A stretch of 64,000 nt of DNA from an uncultured Clostridia bacterium (GCA_947581635.1 CANPVE010000008.1:1-64000); one strand, 5' to 3'; positions 41,771 through 52,128 are shown, counted from the stretch's first letter. A program made the numbers and translations. Notes: generated from the sequence alone by a model not told the origin.

Positions 41771-43756
41771 TTATTCAAGCTCAAATGCACCTGTGTAGAG
41801 CCTGTAATACTGCCCCTTCTGCTCGATAAGCTGCTCGTGTGTGCCGCGCTCGATTATGCGTCCGTGGTCGAGAACCATTATAACGTCGGAATTCTTTACG
41901 GTAGAAAGCCTGTGGGCTATCACGAATACTGTCCTGCCCTCCATCAGCTTATCCATGCCGCGCTGAACGATCTGCTCTGTACGGGTGTCGATAGATGATG
42001 TAGCCTCGTCCAGAATCATTACGGGCGGGTCGGCAACTGCCGCCCTCGCAATGGCTATAAGCTGGCGCTGGCCCTGCGAGAGATTGTCGCCGTTGTTCTC
42101 CAGAAGCGTGTTGTAGCCCTGTGGAAGTCGGGTGATAAAGTCGTCCGCGCCCGACAGTTTGGCGGCGTTGATACATTCATCGTCGGTTGCATCAAGCTTG
42201 CCGTATCTGATGTTATCCATAACCGTCCCTGTGAAGAGCTTAGTTTCTTGGAGCACCAGACCGAGGGAACGTCTCAGATCGGACTTGCGAATCTTGTTGA
42301 TATTGATGTTGTCGTAACGTATCTTTCCATCCTCAATATCGTAGAAGCGATTGAGAAGGTTGGTAATTGTGGTCTTGCCGGCGCCCGTTGCACCCACAAA
42401 CGCTATCTTCTCGCCCGGGTGGGCGTAGATGCTTATGTTGTGCAGTATGGTCTTGCCCTCCTCATAGGCAAAGTCCACGTCGAACAACTGCACATCGCCT
42501 TCCAATTTTGTATAGGTAAGGCTGCCGTCGCTGTGTGGGTGTTTCCACGCCCACTTGCCTGTATGACTATCTGTTTCCGTTATATTGCCTTCGGGATCGA
42601 TCTCTGCATTGACGAGCGTTACATAACCATCGTCAACCTCCGGTTCTTCGTCGATAAGAGAGAATATTCTCTCGGCGCCCGCTATTGCCATCGCAACGGA
42701 ATTTATCTGCTGTGTGAGCTGATTGACGTTTCCTGTAAATTGCTTTGTCATGTTGAGGAACGGCACTAGAATGTCTATTGTTACAAGTCCCACCGAGCCT
42801 GCCACGATAGACGATATGCCTATATTGGGGACTTTGACAACCAGAAGAACGCCGCCGATAACGGCGATCAGCACATAGAGAATGTTGCCGATATTCTGAA
42901 TTATAGGCCCGAGAATATTCGCGTACGCATGGGCGCGGAAGCTATCCTCAAAGAGTTTGTCGTTCAGCTCGTCGAAACCTTCACGACATTGCTCCTCGTG
43001 GTTAAACACCTTGATGACCTTCTGGCCGTTCATCATTTCCTGCACAAAGCCCTCGGTTTTGCCAATCGACTGCTGCTGGCGAATAAAGTATTTTGCCGAA
43101 CCGCCGCCAACCCTGCCGCTGATGATAAGTATGGCCGCAACTCCCATCATCACAACGAGTGTGAGCCATACGCTGTAGTAAAGCATGATCACCAGAACGG
43201 TTGTTATCAGTATAATCGTCTGGAGCAGTACGGGGAGAGCCTGAGATACAAGCTGACGAAGGGCGTCAATATCGTTGGTATAGCGGCTCATTATATCGCC
43301 GTGCTTGTTTGTATCAAAATACCTTATGGGGAGATTCTGCATTTTCTCAAACAGAGCCGTGCGCATTTTGCTCAGGAATCCCTGCGTGATGTATGCCATT
43401 AGCTGAGTGTACGCTATTATTGCAATAAGCGACATTACATAGAGGCAAATCAGCACAATCACCTTTGGCAGTATAACCTTTGACGCGGCCTCCCAATCTC
43501 CCGTTAAGTACCATTGCTCTATATCGGCAATTATCTTTTGCTGGAATACGGCGGGCAACGCGTTGGTCAGAGAGGAGAGAATTATACATATTGCCGTTAT
43601 GGGAATCAGTACGGGATATGATTTCCAAAGCATTGATACGACGCGCTTGAGTCCACTCATTGATGCCTTAGGTCTTTTAGGCATTTTCACATTTTTGAAG
43701 TTTTTGTCGTTTGGCTCGACCGTATCGTTGCTTTTTTGCGGTTTATGTTCACTCAT
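41771..43756 (-). CDS. ABC exporter half-transporter, catalytically complete subunit
   Basis: 661 residues: about 45 polar N-terminal residues, a six-span exporter domain and a nucleotide-binding domain. The latter has Walker A GATGAGKTT, signature LSQGQRQL, Walker B VMILDEATSS with the catalytic Glu, and H-loop AHRLST. An unusual insertion of about 45 residues (NAEIDPEGNITETDSHTGKW) lies between the two domains. Start ATG 43756, 7 bases after GGAGGT, overlapping the stop of the partner by 8 bases. Likely heterodimeric multidrug exporter (BmrCD/LmrCD/YheIH type). Confidence 0.94.
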   Translation of the reverse strand: MSEHKPQKSNDTVEPNDKNFKNVKMPKRPKASMSGLKRVVSMLWKSYPVLIPITAICIILSSLTNALPAVFQQKIIADIEQWYLTGDWEAASKVILPKVIVLICLYVMSLIAIIAYTQLMAYITQGFLSKMRTALFEKMQNLPIRYFDTNKHGDIMSRYTNDIDALRQLVSQALPVLLQTIILITTVLVIMLYYSVWLTLVVMMGVAAILIISGRVGGGSAKYFIRQQQSIGKTEGFVQEMMNGQKVIKVFNHEEQCREGFDELNDKLFEDSFRAHAYANILGPIIQNIGNILYVLIAVIGGVLLVVKVPNIGISSIVAGSVGLVTIDILVPFLNMTKQFTGNVNQLTQQINSVAMAIAGAERIFSLIDEEPEVDDGYVTLVNAEIDPEGNITETDSHTGKWAWKHPHSDGSLTYTKLEGDVQLFDVDFAYEEGKTILHNISIYAHPGEKIAFVGATGAGKTTITNLLNRFYDIEDGKIRYDNININKIRKSDLRRSLGLVLQETKLFTGTVMDNIRYGKLDATDDECINAAKLSGADDFITRLPQGYNTLLENNGDNLSQGQRQLIAIARAAVADPPVMILDEATSSIDTRTEQIVQRGMDKLMEGRTVFVIAHRLSTVKNSDVIMVLDHGRIIERGTHEQLIEQKGQYYRLYTGAFELE

Positions 43757-45491
43757 CGTCCGCACCTCCGTTCGTCTGTTGCTCTAATATCTCTCTGTAA
43801 ATATCGCTCGACTTCATCAATTCGTCGTGATTTCCAACCGCAGCAATTTTACCGTTGTCGAGAATTATAATCATGTCCGCGTCCTGCACAGAGGATATTC
43901 TCTGCGCTATAATCAACTTGGTGGTTTCCGGAATAAATTGCTTGAACCCCATGCGGATAAGCGCGTCAGTCTTGGTGTCAACCGCGCTGGTTGAATCGTC
44001 CAGAATGAGAATCTTCGGCCTCTTAAGTAAAGCTCTCGCGATACAGAGACGCTGTTTTTGTCCGCCCGACACATTGGTTCCACCCTGCTCTATGTAGGTG
44101 TCGTAACCGTCGGGGAATGCGGAAATAAACTCATCAGCCTGAGCCAGTTTGCAGGCCTCAATCAACTGGTCGTCGGTGGCGTTTTCATTGCCCCAGCGAA
44201 GGTTCTCCTTAATCGTGCCGGAAAACAGCTCATTTTTTTGCAGCACCATTGCTACGTTGTCGCGAAGTATTTCAAGGTCGTAGTTTCTCACGTCAACGCC
44301 GCCGATTTTTATGCTGCCCTCGGTAGTGTCGTAGAGACGGGGGATAAGCTGCACGAGAGTCGATTTACTGGAACCTGTGCCGCCGAGAATCCCAACTGTC
44401 ATACCTGAATCAATGTGCAGATTGACGTCCGCGAGCGCGAATTTCTTGGATTTCTTAAAATACTTGAAGCTCACGTTGTCAAAGTCTATGGAACCGTCTT
44501 TGATTTCGGTTATGGGCGATTCGGGATTGGTGAGCGTTGGTTTCTCGTCAAGCACTTCCGCAATTCTCTTCATGGACTCAACAGACATCGTTACCATAAC
44601 ATAGATCATGGAGAGCATCATCAGCGACATGAGAATCTGTACTCCGTAAGTGAGCATGGAGGACATTTGTCCCACGTCAATTGTTGTCCCTCTGCCCGTG
44701 ATTATGAGCCTTGAGCCCACTATCATTACAAAAATCATGTTGAAGTACATACAAATCTGCATAAGTGGTCCGTTAAATGCTACAATTCGCTCTGCGTGTG
44801 TAAAATCCCTACGTATATCATCAGCCGCCACATTGAATTTCTGCTTTTCGTATTCCTCGCGGGCGAATCCCTTGACGACACGCATTGCACGCACGTTCTC
44901 CTCAACCGATTCGTTGAGCTTGTCGTACTTTTTGAATACTCTGTGGAACGCGGGCATTGCTTTTCGCCCTATAATGATAAGACCGAATCCCAGCACAGGA
45001 ATTACAACGACGAATGTGGTGGCAAGCGCACCGCCCATGATATATGCCATTATTACCGAGAAAATGAACATGAGCGGAGAACGTATCGCAGTTCTTATGC
45101 TCATCATATAAGCCATTTGAACATTTGTGATATCTGTAGTCAGCCTCGTTACAAGCGATGAGGATGAGAACTTATCAATGTTTTCAAATGAGAAATCCTG
45201 TATCTTGTCAAAGATGTCATGGCGCAGGTTCTTGGCAAATCCGGCCGAGGCCTTTGCGCTTGTATATCCCGCCAATCCGCCACAGGCGAGCGATACCACC
45301 GCCATCAGAATCAAGATTAAGCCTGTGATGAGCAGAGTTTTCATATGAATGTCCGCTTTCATTTGGTTTACGAGGTTTGCGGTGATAAACGGTATGAGAC
45401 ATTCGATAATTACCTCGCCGATGATAAAAATAAATGTCAAGATCGTCGGCTTTTTGTACTCTCTGACGCAGGATAATAACTTTTTTATCAT
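43749..45491 (-). CDS. ABC exporter half-transporter with degenerate catalytic site
   Basis: 580 residues, six-span domain plus NBD. Walker A is GGTGSSKST, signature VSGGQKQRL, and Walker B LILDDSTSAVD, with Asp in place of the catalytic Glu. His of the H-loop is replaced by Gln (AQRISS). Such degeneracy in one partner is characteristic of asymmetric heterodimeric exporters. Start ATG 45491, 8 bases after GGAG; the open frame extends upstream but without a ribosome site. Confidence 0.94.
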   Translation of the reverse strand: MIKKLLSCVREYKKPTILTFIFIIGEVIIECLIPFITANLVNQMKADIHMKTLLITGLILILMAVVSLACGGLAGYTSAKASAGFAKNLRHDIFDKIQDFSFENIDKFSSSSLVTRLTTDITNVQMAYMMSIRTAIRSPLMFIFSVIMAYIMGGALATTFVVVIPVLGFGLIIIGRKAMPAFHRVFKKYDKLNESVEENVRAMRVVKGFAREEYEKQKFNVAADDIRRDFTHAERIVAFNGPLMQICMYFNMIFVMIVGSRLIITGRGTTIDVGQMSSMLTYGVQILMSLMMLSMIYVMVTMSVESMKRIAEVLDEKPTLTNPESPITEIKDGSIDFDNVSFKYFKKSKKFALADVNLHIDSGMTVGILGGTGSSKSTLVQLIPRLYDTTEGSIKIGGVDVRNYDLEILRDNVAMVLQKNELFSGTIKENLRWGNENATDDQLIEACKLAQADEFISAFPDGYDTYIEQGGTNVSGGQKQRLCIARALLKRPKILILDDSTSAVDTKTDALIRMGFKQFIPETTKLIIAQRISSVQDADMIIILDNGKIAAVGNHDELMKSSDIYREILEQQTNGGADDE

Positions 45492-45632
45492 CAAATTCGC
45501 TCCTTTGCTTTTTATTTTACCTATAGCAGCCCCAAAAATAAACGCACCATTGAGAGGTGGAGGATAGCTTTGTGACGGCTGTATCACATTTTGCCCTATG
45601 TTTTAAAATTCTCTGGCTGTTATAAAAATAAA

Positions 45633-46154
45633 TCAATACTTTATCGGTTGTGGATATTCAATGCCAAATGTCTCCACGGTGACTTTTTTCATTACCTGAG
45701 GCTGAGTTGGCCTGTCGGCATGATCCGTTCTAGTTTCGGCAATTGCATTGACAACATCAATGCCTTCAATTACCTTTCCGAAGGCGGCGTACTCTCCGTC
45801 AAGAAAAGGTGAGCTTTTGTGCATTATAAAGAACTGTGAACCTGCCGAATTCGGCATATTGGTTCTTGCCATAGAAAGTACGCCTGGTGTGTGCTTGAGC
45901 GGGTTATTGAATCCGTTGTGTGAAAACTCGCCTTTAATAGTATAACCCGGACCGCCCGTTCCTGTGCCGTTCGGACATCCGCCCTGGATCATGAATCCAC
46001 TTATAACGCGGTGAAAAATCAATCCGTCATAGTAGCCCTTTTTCACAAGGCTGATGAAGTTGTTGACAGTGTTGGGAGCAATTTCAGGATAAAGCTCCGC
46101 TTTGATGACGCTGCCGTTTTCCATTTCAATAGTAACTACGGGATTTTGTGCCAT
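45633..46154 (-). CDS. Cyclophilin-type peptidyl-prolyl isomerase
   Basis: 173 residues, cytoplasmic. Cyclophilin landmarks FHRVISGFMIQGGCP, GYTIKGEF, LSMARTNMPNSAGSQFFI and FGKVIEGIDVVNAI. It speeds up proline isomerisation during folding. ATG 46154 has GGAAGG about 11 bases upstream. Followed by the ABC exporter genes on the same strand after a 141-base gap. Confidence 0.95.
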   Translation of the reverse strand: MAQNPVVTIEMENGSVIKAELYPEIAPNTVNNFISLVKKGYYDGLIFHRVISGFMIQGGCPNGTGTGGPGYTIKGEFSHNGFNNPLKHTPGVLSMARTNMPNSAGSQFFIMHKSSPFLDGEYAAFGKVIEGIDVVNAIAETRTDHADRPTQPQVMKKVTVETFGIEYPQPIKY

Positions 46155-46275
46155 TGTGTAAATTACCTTCCTTTGAAATTTATTCATCTGATATTTAAGC
46201 AGACATACATATTCTACCACATAAAATATTTTGTTTATGTACGATATATGAATTTTTTAATGAAAGAACGTATAA

Positions 46276-46317
46276 AAAGATTCCCTGCCGCACTCTGATG
46301 TGCGACAGAGAATCTTT
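46276..46317. terminator. Terminator downstream of the lysozyme gene
   Basis: AAAGATTC (46276-46283) against GAATCTTT (46310-46317), with inner GCAC/GTGC stem; A/T-rich on both sides. Confidence 0.75.
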
Positions 46318-46366
46318 AAAATTAAAATCTAACTGCGCGATCCGGCTCTGCTGCGCAGATGAAAGA

Positions 46367-49300
46367 TCAGGCCCATACAATGCCCGAAGGCAGTTTGAAC
46401 TTGTTCTCCCGGTCAAGCGCATAATCGCCTTGAAGGAACAGCTCTGCTTCATTGCGTCTGCGGTACCACAATCCTTTGTAGTTCTTTCCGGAGGATTTCA
46501 TGTATCGGCAGAAGCCTTCTATAATCTGATCTGCGTTTGCGTCAGAGCCGCAACGGTGGGAGATTATCGCAGATTTAAGATAGAACTTTGAACTGTCGTT
46601 CTGCCACATGGAAGAACCAAGGTTGTAGCAGAATGATACAAGTGCGTCAAACTGAGTCTGTGTGAGCTTTACACCGTTTCTCACGGCCCAGTCGCTCACT
46701 GCTTTAACGTACGTACCGTCATTCAAATCCGCGTTTAGGAGCGCCGTCGCACCCTCCGCTGAAAGATATGGCTTTTCATCGGTCAGCATATAATCGGCGC
46801 CTATCATGGCTTCAATATCGCTGTTGAATTCAGCTATAGCGCGTTCCTCTGACCAGTTCTTGCTTGCAGTGGTGGTTTTGGCGTGTCCGTAGCCAATCGT
46901 CCAGTAGCCCGACACGTCCTGGTACGGATAGAACGCGATTTCGCCTGTCGGAAGTACGGTGCCGCCGCCCTCCCAGTCGGCTATGAACTTAGTGCCCTTG
47001 TCGCTTATCTTCATCGCCTGAATGTCTTTGTACGGGTCTTTAAGCACGACCACACAGGTTGAAGCGGAGGCTGAGCCGCTCTTGGCGGTGATGGTGTACA
47101 AGCCTTCGGTCTTTCCGTTTACAATTCCCTTATTAGATACAGGACACCTTACGGAATCAGACGATTTATACGACATCGAAGCGCCACTCAACGACAGTCC
47201 CAGATCGATGGTTTTACCCTTTTCGATATAATAGTAGTCAGAGTTGTAACTCAGAATCGTATTTTCGTATGTGGTCTTTATGTCCTTGATGTAATCTGCA
47301 GAAACGTATCCATAGCCCGTTCCGTACTCAATTTTATGCCATTTGCTGCCTTTGGAGACTATTACGACGGTAGTGCCGTTTTTGAGTGTGCCGAGAACGG
47401 CGTAGTTCTGACCTGCACCCTTGCGTACATTCAGCGAACTTGATACCTTCACCGTGCCTACAATTACCTGTCTGCCCACAGTGGCGGCGGTTGTTGTTGT
47501 CGTAGGCTCATTGGTTGTTGACTTGTCTGATGACGTTGATGTGGCCCCACCGATATCTGTAGCGGAGGTGCTTGTGGCAGACGTTGCCGTTGTAGTAGTT
47601 GTAGTTGTGGTCTGCGTTGTGGTAGTTGTGGAAGTAGTCGTGGTGGGATCGGGAGTGGCCTTGACGTACTGACCGGACACCCAACCGCTTTTCTCGGCGG
47701 AAACCTGTATATAATACCAGTCAAATTGATGGTCTGTGTATCTGTACACCGAATCTTTACGCACTTCGGTTATTTTTTTTGCATCGGGCAAATTATCCGC
47801 CCTCACATTTAGGACGTCGGCTGTAACCACGAGAGTTCCCGATTCCTTATATGCCGTGGTGGACGCGGTCTGTGAGGTCGAGCTTGTGGTTTGGTTCTGA
47901 GCCGTTGTTGGGCCGTTGCCCGATTGTGGATCAGAAGATGATGTCGTTGTCGTCGTCGGCTGTGTGGTGGTATAGGGGGTGTATTGGACATAGTCGCCCT
48001 TAACCCAGCCGGTGTTTGAATCTGACAGCAATATGCAGAACCAACCGTCCTCATAATTGATATATGTGAAAACTTGGTCGCGCTTTACTTCGCTTATCTT
48101 TGCGTATTTCGTGCCGGGACCCGAGCGCACATTTACAACTGACCCCGTAATATGGAGAGTACCTCTCTGACCTGATGATGTCGTTGAAGTACTGCTCGAT
48201 GAGGTTGCGGTTGTAGTTGTCGTTGTGGAGGACGTGCCAGAAGAGCCTGTCGAACCCGATTCGGTCGCTGCGGTAGAGGCGGTAGTGGAGAGAGCGGTTA
48301 TCGGAGTGGCCTTGACATAATCCCCGCTTACCCATCCGTCCTGCTGGGCGGAAATCCAAATGTGATACCATCCGTCCTTCTCTTCGGTGTATGTGTAAAC
48401 GCTGCCCTTCTTTACCTCGGTGATTTTGCCGTTGCTGGTGCCAGGCCCGGAACGGACATTCACCACAGTCCCGGTTATCTCCAAAGTACCTCCCTGAATT
48501 GAAGAGGAAGTTGCGGCAGTTTGTGACGAACCCGTCGTAGTTGTAGTAGTTGTTGTAGTAGTCGTTGTGGTGGTTGTGGGGTTAGGCGTTGCTTCTACGT
48601 AATCGCCCATGATCCAACCGCTTTGGGTAGACGATACTTGAATATAGTACCATCCGTTTTTCTTGTCGGTGTATGTGTAAACATCACCTTGCTTGACCTC
48701 GGTAATTTTAGCGTTGTCGGTTCCTACACCTGAGCGCACATTGACTACGGTTCCTGTCACCTTTAGAGTACCGCTTTCAGCCGTTGTCGCCGCAGTGGTA
48801 GCGGTAGACTGCGAGGAACTGGAGGGTGTGGTCGAAGTGGTTGTATTCGGAGTGGCCTGCACATAGTCGCCAATTATCCAGCCGCTCTGAGTTGATGATA
48901 CTTGGATATAATACCAGCCGTTCTTTACATCGGTATAGGTGTAACTCTCGCCCTGCTTGACCTCTGTGATTTTGGCATTTTCGATGCCTGCTCCGCTGCG
49001 TACATTTACCACCGTGCCTGTCACCTTAAGTGTGCCGCTCTGAGCGCCTGCGGCGGCAGTGGTTGTTGTGCCTGTGGAGGAGCTTTCCGCAGTGGTAGAA
49101 GCCGTAGTGTTTGGAGTAGCCTGCACATAATCCCCCATGATCCAGCCGCTCTGAGTTGATGACACCTGAATGTAATACCAACCGTCCTTCACATCAGTAT
49201 AGGTGTAACTCTCGCCCTGTTTGACCTGCGTTATCCTGTCGTTGTTTGTACCTGCCCCGCTGCGCACATTTACGACAGTTCCGGTGACTTTAAGCGTGCC

Positions 49301-50614
49301 GCTGTTTGCGGCGGCCGCCGTTGTGGTTGTTGGAGCCTGAGTAGTTGTAGTCGTAGTCGTAGAAGTAGTTGTATTTGGCGTGGGGTATACATAAGTGCCC
49401 ATTACCCAGCCGCTTATACTGGAATTGACCCTGATGTAGTACCATTTTACCCCGCTCACCGTCTTAACATTGGAATAAGTAAAGGTCTGCCCAAGCTTGA
49501 GGGTAGTGAGCTTCTTTGAGGAAGTGCTTGTGCTCGAGCGCACATTGAGCACATTGCCTGTAACTTTTAGGGTTCCGCTCTCGGAGGGAGACGTCGTGCC
49601 GGTCTGCACCAAACTTATATAGCTGCCCATAACCCAGCCGCTGGTTGAGGAATTGACGCTGATGTAATACCAGTTAATTCCGTTGACGTTTTTGACATTT
49701 GAATAGGTAAAAGTCTGACCCTGCTTGAGAACGGTTATTTTATTTGAAGATGTGCTTGTATCGGAGCGCACATTGAGCACATTGCCCGTCACTTTGAGCG
49801 TTCCGCTGGTTTGAGACGGATCAACGACGTTTACGAATGTACCCATGACCCAGCCGCTTGTCTTGGAATCAACTTTGATGTAATACCAATTGACGCCGCT
49901 CACCTTTTTAACATTGGAATACGTAAAAGTCTGTCCCAGCTTGACTGTGGTGAGTTTCTTTGAAGATGTATTTGTGCTCGAACGCACGTTAAGTACCGTA
50001 CCTGTAACCCTAACCGTGCCGCTCGTCGAGCTTGCCGATTGGGTTTTATTTGCATCGGCTGCGGTTGAGTTGAGCGGAGTCAGATCTACCACGGATACGT
50101 ACGTTCCGCAGATATATCCCTGAGCCTCGCCCACGTTTACCTTGTACCAATTGACGTTGTCTACGGTTTTATACGAATCGTATATCAGTTTCTGATCCTT
50201 GTTGACAGTGGTGATAATCGTACTGCTTGTGTTCGAGCTTGAGCGTATATTTACCTTTTCGGCGTTGACTTTGACAATCTTCGCCGTACCCTTCGTCAAA
50301 CCTTCGACAAGACCGAGCGTGCTGGGGCCTACGATTCCGTCAACCTTGAGGTTGTACTCAGTTTGCAGATTTCTGACCGCCCCGTCGGTGGTTTGGTCAA
50401 ACGTACCTGTATCGGAACCGCTGCTCATGTAATTAAGAGTTATGAGATTCTGTTGAAGCTGTTTGACGCTGTCTCCAGACGACCCAAGCTTCAAGTAAGC
50501 CGCCGCAGAAACCGACAGCATACTGTCAAGCACGTCGGGCGGAGCAGTGGCGAGAGAGACTGTTCCAACCATCGCGGTTGCAGCAACGACCGCCGCAAAT
50601 TTTTTTACGTCCAT
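46367..50614 (-). CDS. Large secreted wall hydrolase: PG-binding domain, eleven SH3b repeats, GH24 lysozyme
   Basis: 1415 residues. Signal peptide (FAAVVAATAMVGTVSLATA); PG_binding_1 domain (GDSVKQLQQNLITLNY); eleven bacterial SH3 domains (motif GTLKVTGTVVNVRSG, about 65 residues each) joined by Thr/Ser-rich linkers; an Ig-like (Big_2-type) domain. The C-terminal GH24 phage-lysozyme domain starts FIADWEGGG and has the Glu...Asp...Thr triad in ADWEGG, PYQDVSG and WTIGYGH. It would cleave N-acetylmuramyl bonds in the cell wall (or a competitor's) while held by the SH3b array. Start ATG 50614; the upstream GTG overlaps the ribosome site. Confidence 0.92.
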   Translation of the reverse strand: MDVKKFAAVVAATAMVGTVSLATAPPDVLDSMLSVSAAAYLKLGSSGDSVKQLQQNLITLNYMSSGSDTGTFDQTTDGAVRNLQTEYNLKVDGIVGPSTLGLVEGLTKGTAKIVKVNAEKVNIRSSSNTSSTIITTVNKDQKLIYDSYKTVDNVNWYKVNVGEAQGYICGTYVSVVDLTPLNSTAADANKTQSASSTSGTVRVTGTVLNVRSSTNTSSKKLTTVKLGQTFTYSNVKKVSGVNWYYIKVDSKTSGWVMGTFVNVVDPSQTSGTLKVTGNVLNVRSDTSTSSNKITVLKQGQTFTYSNVKNVNGINWYYISVNSSTSGWVMGSYISLVQTGTTSPSESGTLKVTGNVLNVRSSTSTSSKKLTTLKLGQTFTYSNVKTVSGVKWYYIRVNSSISGWVMGTYVYPTPNTTTSTTTTTTTQAPTTTTAAAANSGTLKVTGTVVNVRSGAGTNNDRITQVKQGESYTYTDVKDGWYYIQVSSTQSGWIMGDYVQATPNTTASTTAESSSTGTTTTAAAGAQSGTLKVTGTVVNVRSGAGIENAKITEVKQGESYTYTDVKNGWYYIQVSSTQSGWIIGDYVQATPNTTTSTTPSSSSQSTATTAATTAESGTLKVTGTVVNVRSGVGTDNAKITEVKQGDVYTYTDKKNGWYYIQVSSTQSGWIMGDYVEATPNPTTTTTTTTTTTTTTTGSSQTAATSSSIQGGTLEITGTVVNVRSGPGTSNGKITEVKKGSVYTYTEEKDGWYHIWISAQQDGWVSGDYVKATPITALSTTASTAATESGSTGSSGTSSTTTTTTATSSSSTSTTSSGQRGTLHITGSVVNVRSGPGTKYAKISEVKRDQVFTYINYEDGWFCILLSDSNTGWVKGDYVQYTPYTTTQPTTTTTSSSDPQSGNGPTTAQNQTTSSTSQTASTTAYKESGTLVVTADVLNVRADNLPDAKKITEVRKDSVYRYTDHQFDWYYIQVSAEKSGWVSGQYVKATPDPTTTTSTTTTTQTTTTTTTTATSATSTSATDIGGATSTSSDKSTTNEPTTTTTAATVGRQVIVGTVKVSSSLNVRKGAGQNYAVLGTLKNGTTVVIVSKGSKWHKIEYGTGYGYVSADYIKDIKTTYENTILSYNSDYYYIEKGKTIDLGLSLSGASMSYKSSDSVRCPVSNKGIVNGKTEGLYTITAKSGSASASTCVVVLKDPYKDIQAMKISDKGTKFIADWEGGGTVLPTGEIAFYPYQDVSGYWTIGYGHAKTTTASKNWSEERAIAEFNSDIEAMIGADYMLTDEKPYLSAEGATALLNADLNDGTYVKAVSDWAVRNGVKLTQTQFDALVSFCYNLGSSMWQNDSSKFYLKSAIISHRCGSDANADQIIEGFCRYMKSSGKNYKGLWYRRRNEAELFLQGDYALDRENKFKLPSGIVWA
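47280..50310 (-). repeat. Array of SH3b-coding repeats with Thr/Ser linkers
   Basis: Eleven copies of about 200-290 bp inside the lysozyme gene. Copies 5-7 are most alike at the DNA level, which points to recent duplication in the middle of the array. Linkers consist of runs of Thr codons (ACT/ACA/ACC mixed), which also gives GTTGTAGTTGTT-type low-complexity DNA on the plus strand. Confidence 0.85.
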
Positions 50615-50706
50615 GTCAAAAAGCACTCCTTCCTCGATTGATTAGAGAAATGAATCCTGTACGTTTTTTATATATAGCAAAAAAATCAACAAAAAACTTA
50701 CTTTAT

Positions 50707-50735
50707 ATTATACACCCAATCAATGACGCTGTCAA
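50707..50735 (-). promoter_or_regulatory. Consensus sigma-A promoter of the lysozyme gene
   Basis: Minus strand TTGACA (50730-50735), 17 bases, TATAAT (50707-50712): both hexamers match consensus at every position. Confidence 0.9.
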
Positions 50736-50814
50736 TAAAATAGGCAAGGCATAACGATAAAGATTTTGTAAACTTATATTTGTGAACTTATAAGATTTCT
50801 GAATGGGGCTGGTT

Positions 50815-51987
50815 TTATATGCGTGCCGCGCCTGTTTTGACGGCGGCCTCTGCAACCGCTTTGGATACGCGCTTCACCACACGATCGTCCAGCGCGCTGG
50901 GAATGATATAATCCGGAGTCAGCTCGTCGTCCCCGATAATATTGGCTATTGCGTAGGCTGCGGCCATCTTCATTTCGTCATTTATCTCGGATGCTCTCAC
51001 GTCAAGCGCGCCCCTGAATATTCCGGGGAATGCGAGGACGTTGTTTATCTGGTTGGGGAAGTCGCTGCGTCCTGTTCCGACTACAGCCGCGCCCGCTGCT
51101 TTGGCGAGGTCGGGCATTATCTCGGGTACGGGGTTCGCCATAGCGAAGACCATTGCGCCATCGGCCATACTTGCCACCATTTCGGGAGTGAGCACGTTTG
51201 GAGCGGACAGGCCAAAGAACACATCCGCGCCTTTGATTACATCAGCCAGTGTGCCTGTCCTGTGTTCGCGGTTGGTGACTGTGGCCATGTAAGCCTGTTC
51301 GCTGTCAAGCCGTTCGTCACCCTCGCAGATAACGCCGAAGCTGCGGCACATGATAATATCTTTTACGCCGAGCGACAGCAATAGTTTTGTCACGGCAATC
51401 GCGGCGGCTCCGGCTCCGTTTACCACCATTTTGATGTCCGCGATATTGCGCCCCGTGAGACGGCAGGCGTTGATTATGGCGGCGGCGCAGCATACTGCGG
51501 TGCCGTGTTGGTCGTCGTGAAATACTGGAATGTCGCAGATTTCCTTGAGACGGCGCTCTATCTCGAAGCAACGGGGAGCGGAGATATCCTCCAGATTGAT
51601 GCCGCCGAAGCTGCCGGCTATCATGGCGACCGTATTTACGATGGTATCCACGTCGTTCGAACGAATGCAGAGCGGAACGGCGTCTACATCGCCGAATCTC
51701 TTAAAAAGCGCGCACTTGCCTTCCATTACGGGCATACCCGCCTCGGGGCCTATGTTGCCGAGACCGAGAACGGCGGAACCGTCCGTTATAACGGCCACAA
51801 GATTGGATCGGCGTGTGAGATCGTAGCTTTTGCTTGTGTCCTTCTGGATTTCAAGACAGGGCTTAGCGACGCCGGGAGTGTATGCCAGCGACAGGTCCAC
51901 GTTGTTTTCAATGGGACAGCGGGTAACGACCTCGATCTTGCCCTTCCATTCGTAATGCTTCTTGAGTGATTCAGCCTGATAATCCAT
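50815..51987 (-). CDS. NAD-dependent malic enzyme (oxaloacetate-decarboxylating malate dehydrogenase)
   Basis: 391 residues, the usual length of short bacterial malic enzymes. LSLAYTPGVAKPCLEI with the catalytic Tyr, ITDGSAVLGLGNIGP, FHDDQHGTAVCCAAAI (metal-binding Asp pair) and NAD-binding VNGAGAAAIAV. It converts malate to pyruvate and CO2. ATG 51987; the open frame continues upstream without ribosome site. With pckG it links C4 acids to pyruvate/PEP. Confidence 0.95.
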   Translation of the reverse strand: MDYQAESLKKHYEWKGKIEVVTRCPIENNVDLSLAYTPGVAKPCLEIQKDTSKSYDLTRRSNLVAVITDGSAVLGLGNIGPEAGMPVMEGKCALFKRFGDVDAVPLCIRSNDVDTIVNTVAMIAGSFGGINLEDISAPRCFEIERRLKEICDIPVFHDDQHGTAVCCAAAIINACRLTGRNIADIKMVVNGAGAAAIAVTKLLLSLGVKDIIMCRSFGVICEGDERLDSEQAYMATVTNREHRTGTLADVIKGADVFFGLSAPNVLTPEMVASMADGAMVFAMANPVPEIMPDLAKAAGAAVVGTGRSDFPNQINNVLAFPGIFRGALDVRASEINDEMKMAAAYAIANIIGDDELTPDYIIPSALDDRVVKRVSKAVAEAAVKTGAARI

Positions 51988-52128
51988 AATTTTGTTTGCA
52001 GTCCTTTCAACAAGTAAATAACGCTCTGTATTATAGCACGAAATTTCCAAAAAATAAAGTCGTTTGAGAACTTTAGATTTATAATTTACAATTTCCTGGA
52101 AAAGAAATTCAGAAAATGTAAAATACAC

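Noticed and set aside
47460..47650. GTTGTAGTTGTT low-complexity DNA as a non-coding satellite
   Set aside because: It is the complement of Thr-rich linker codons in the SH3b/lysozyme gene.
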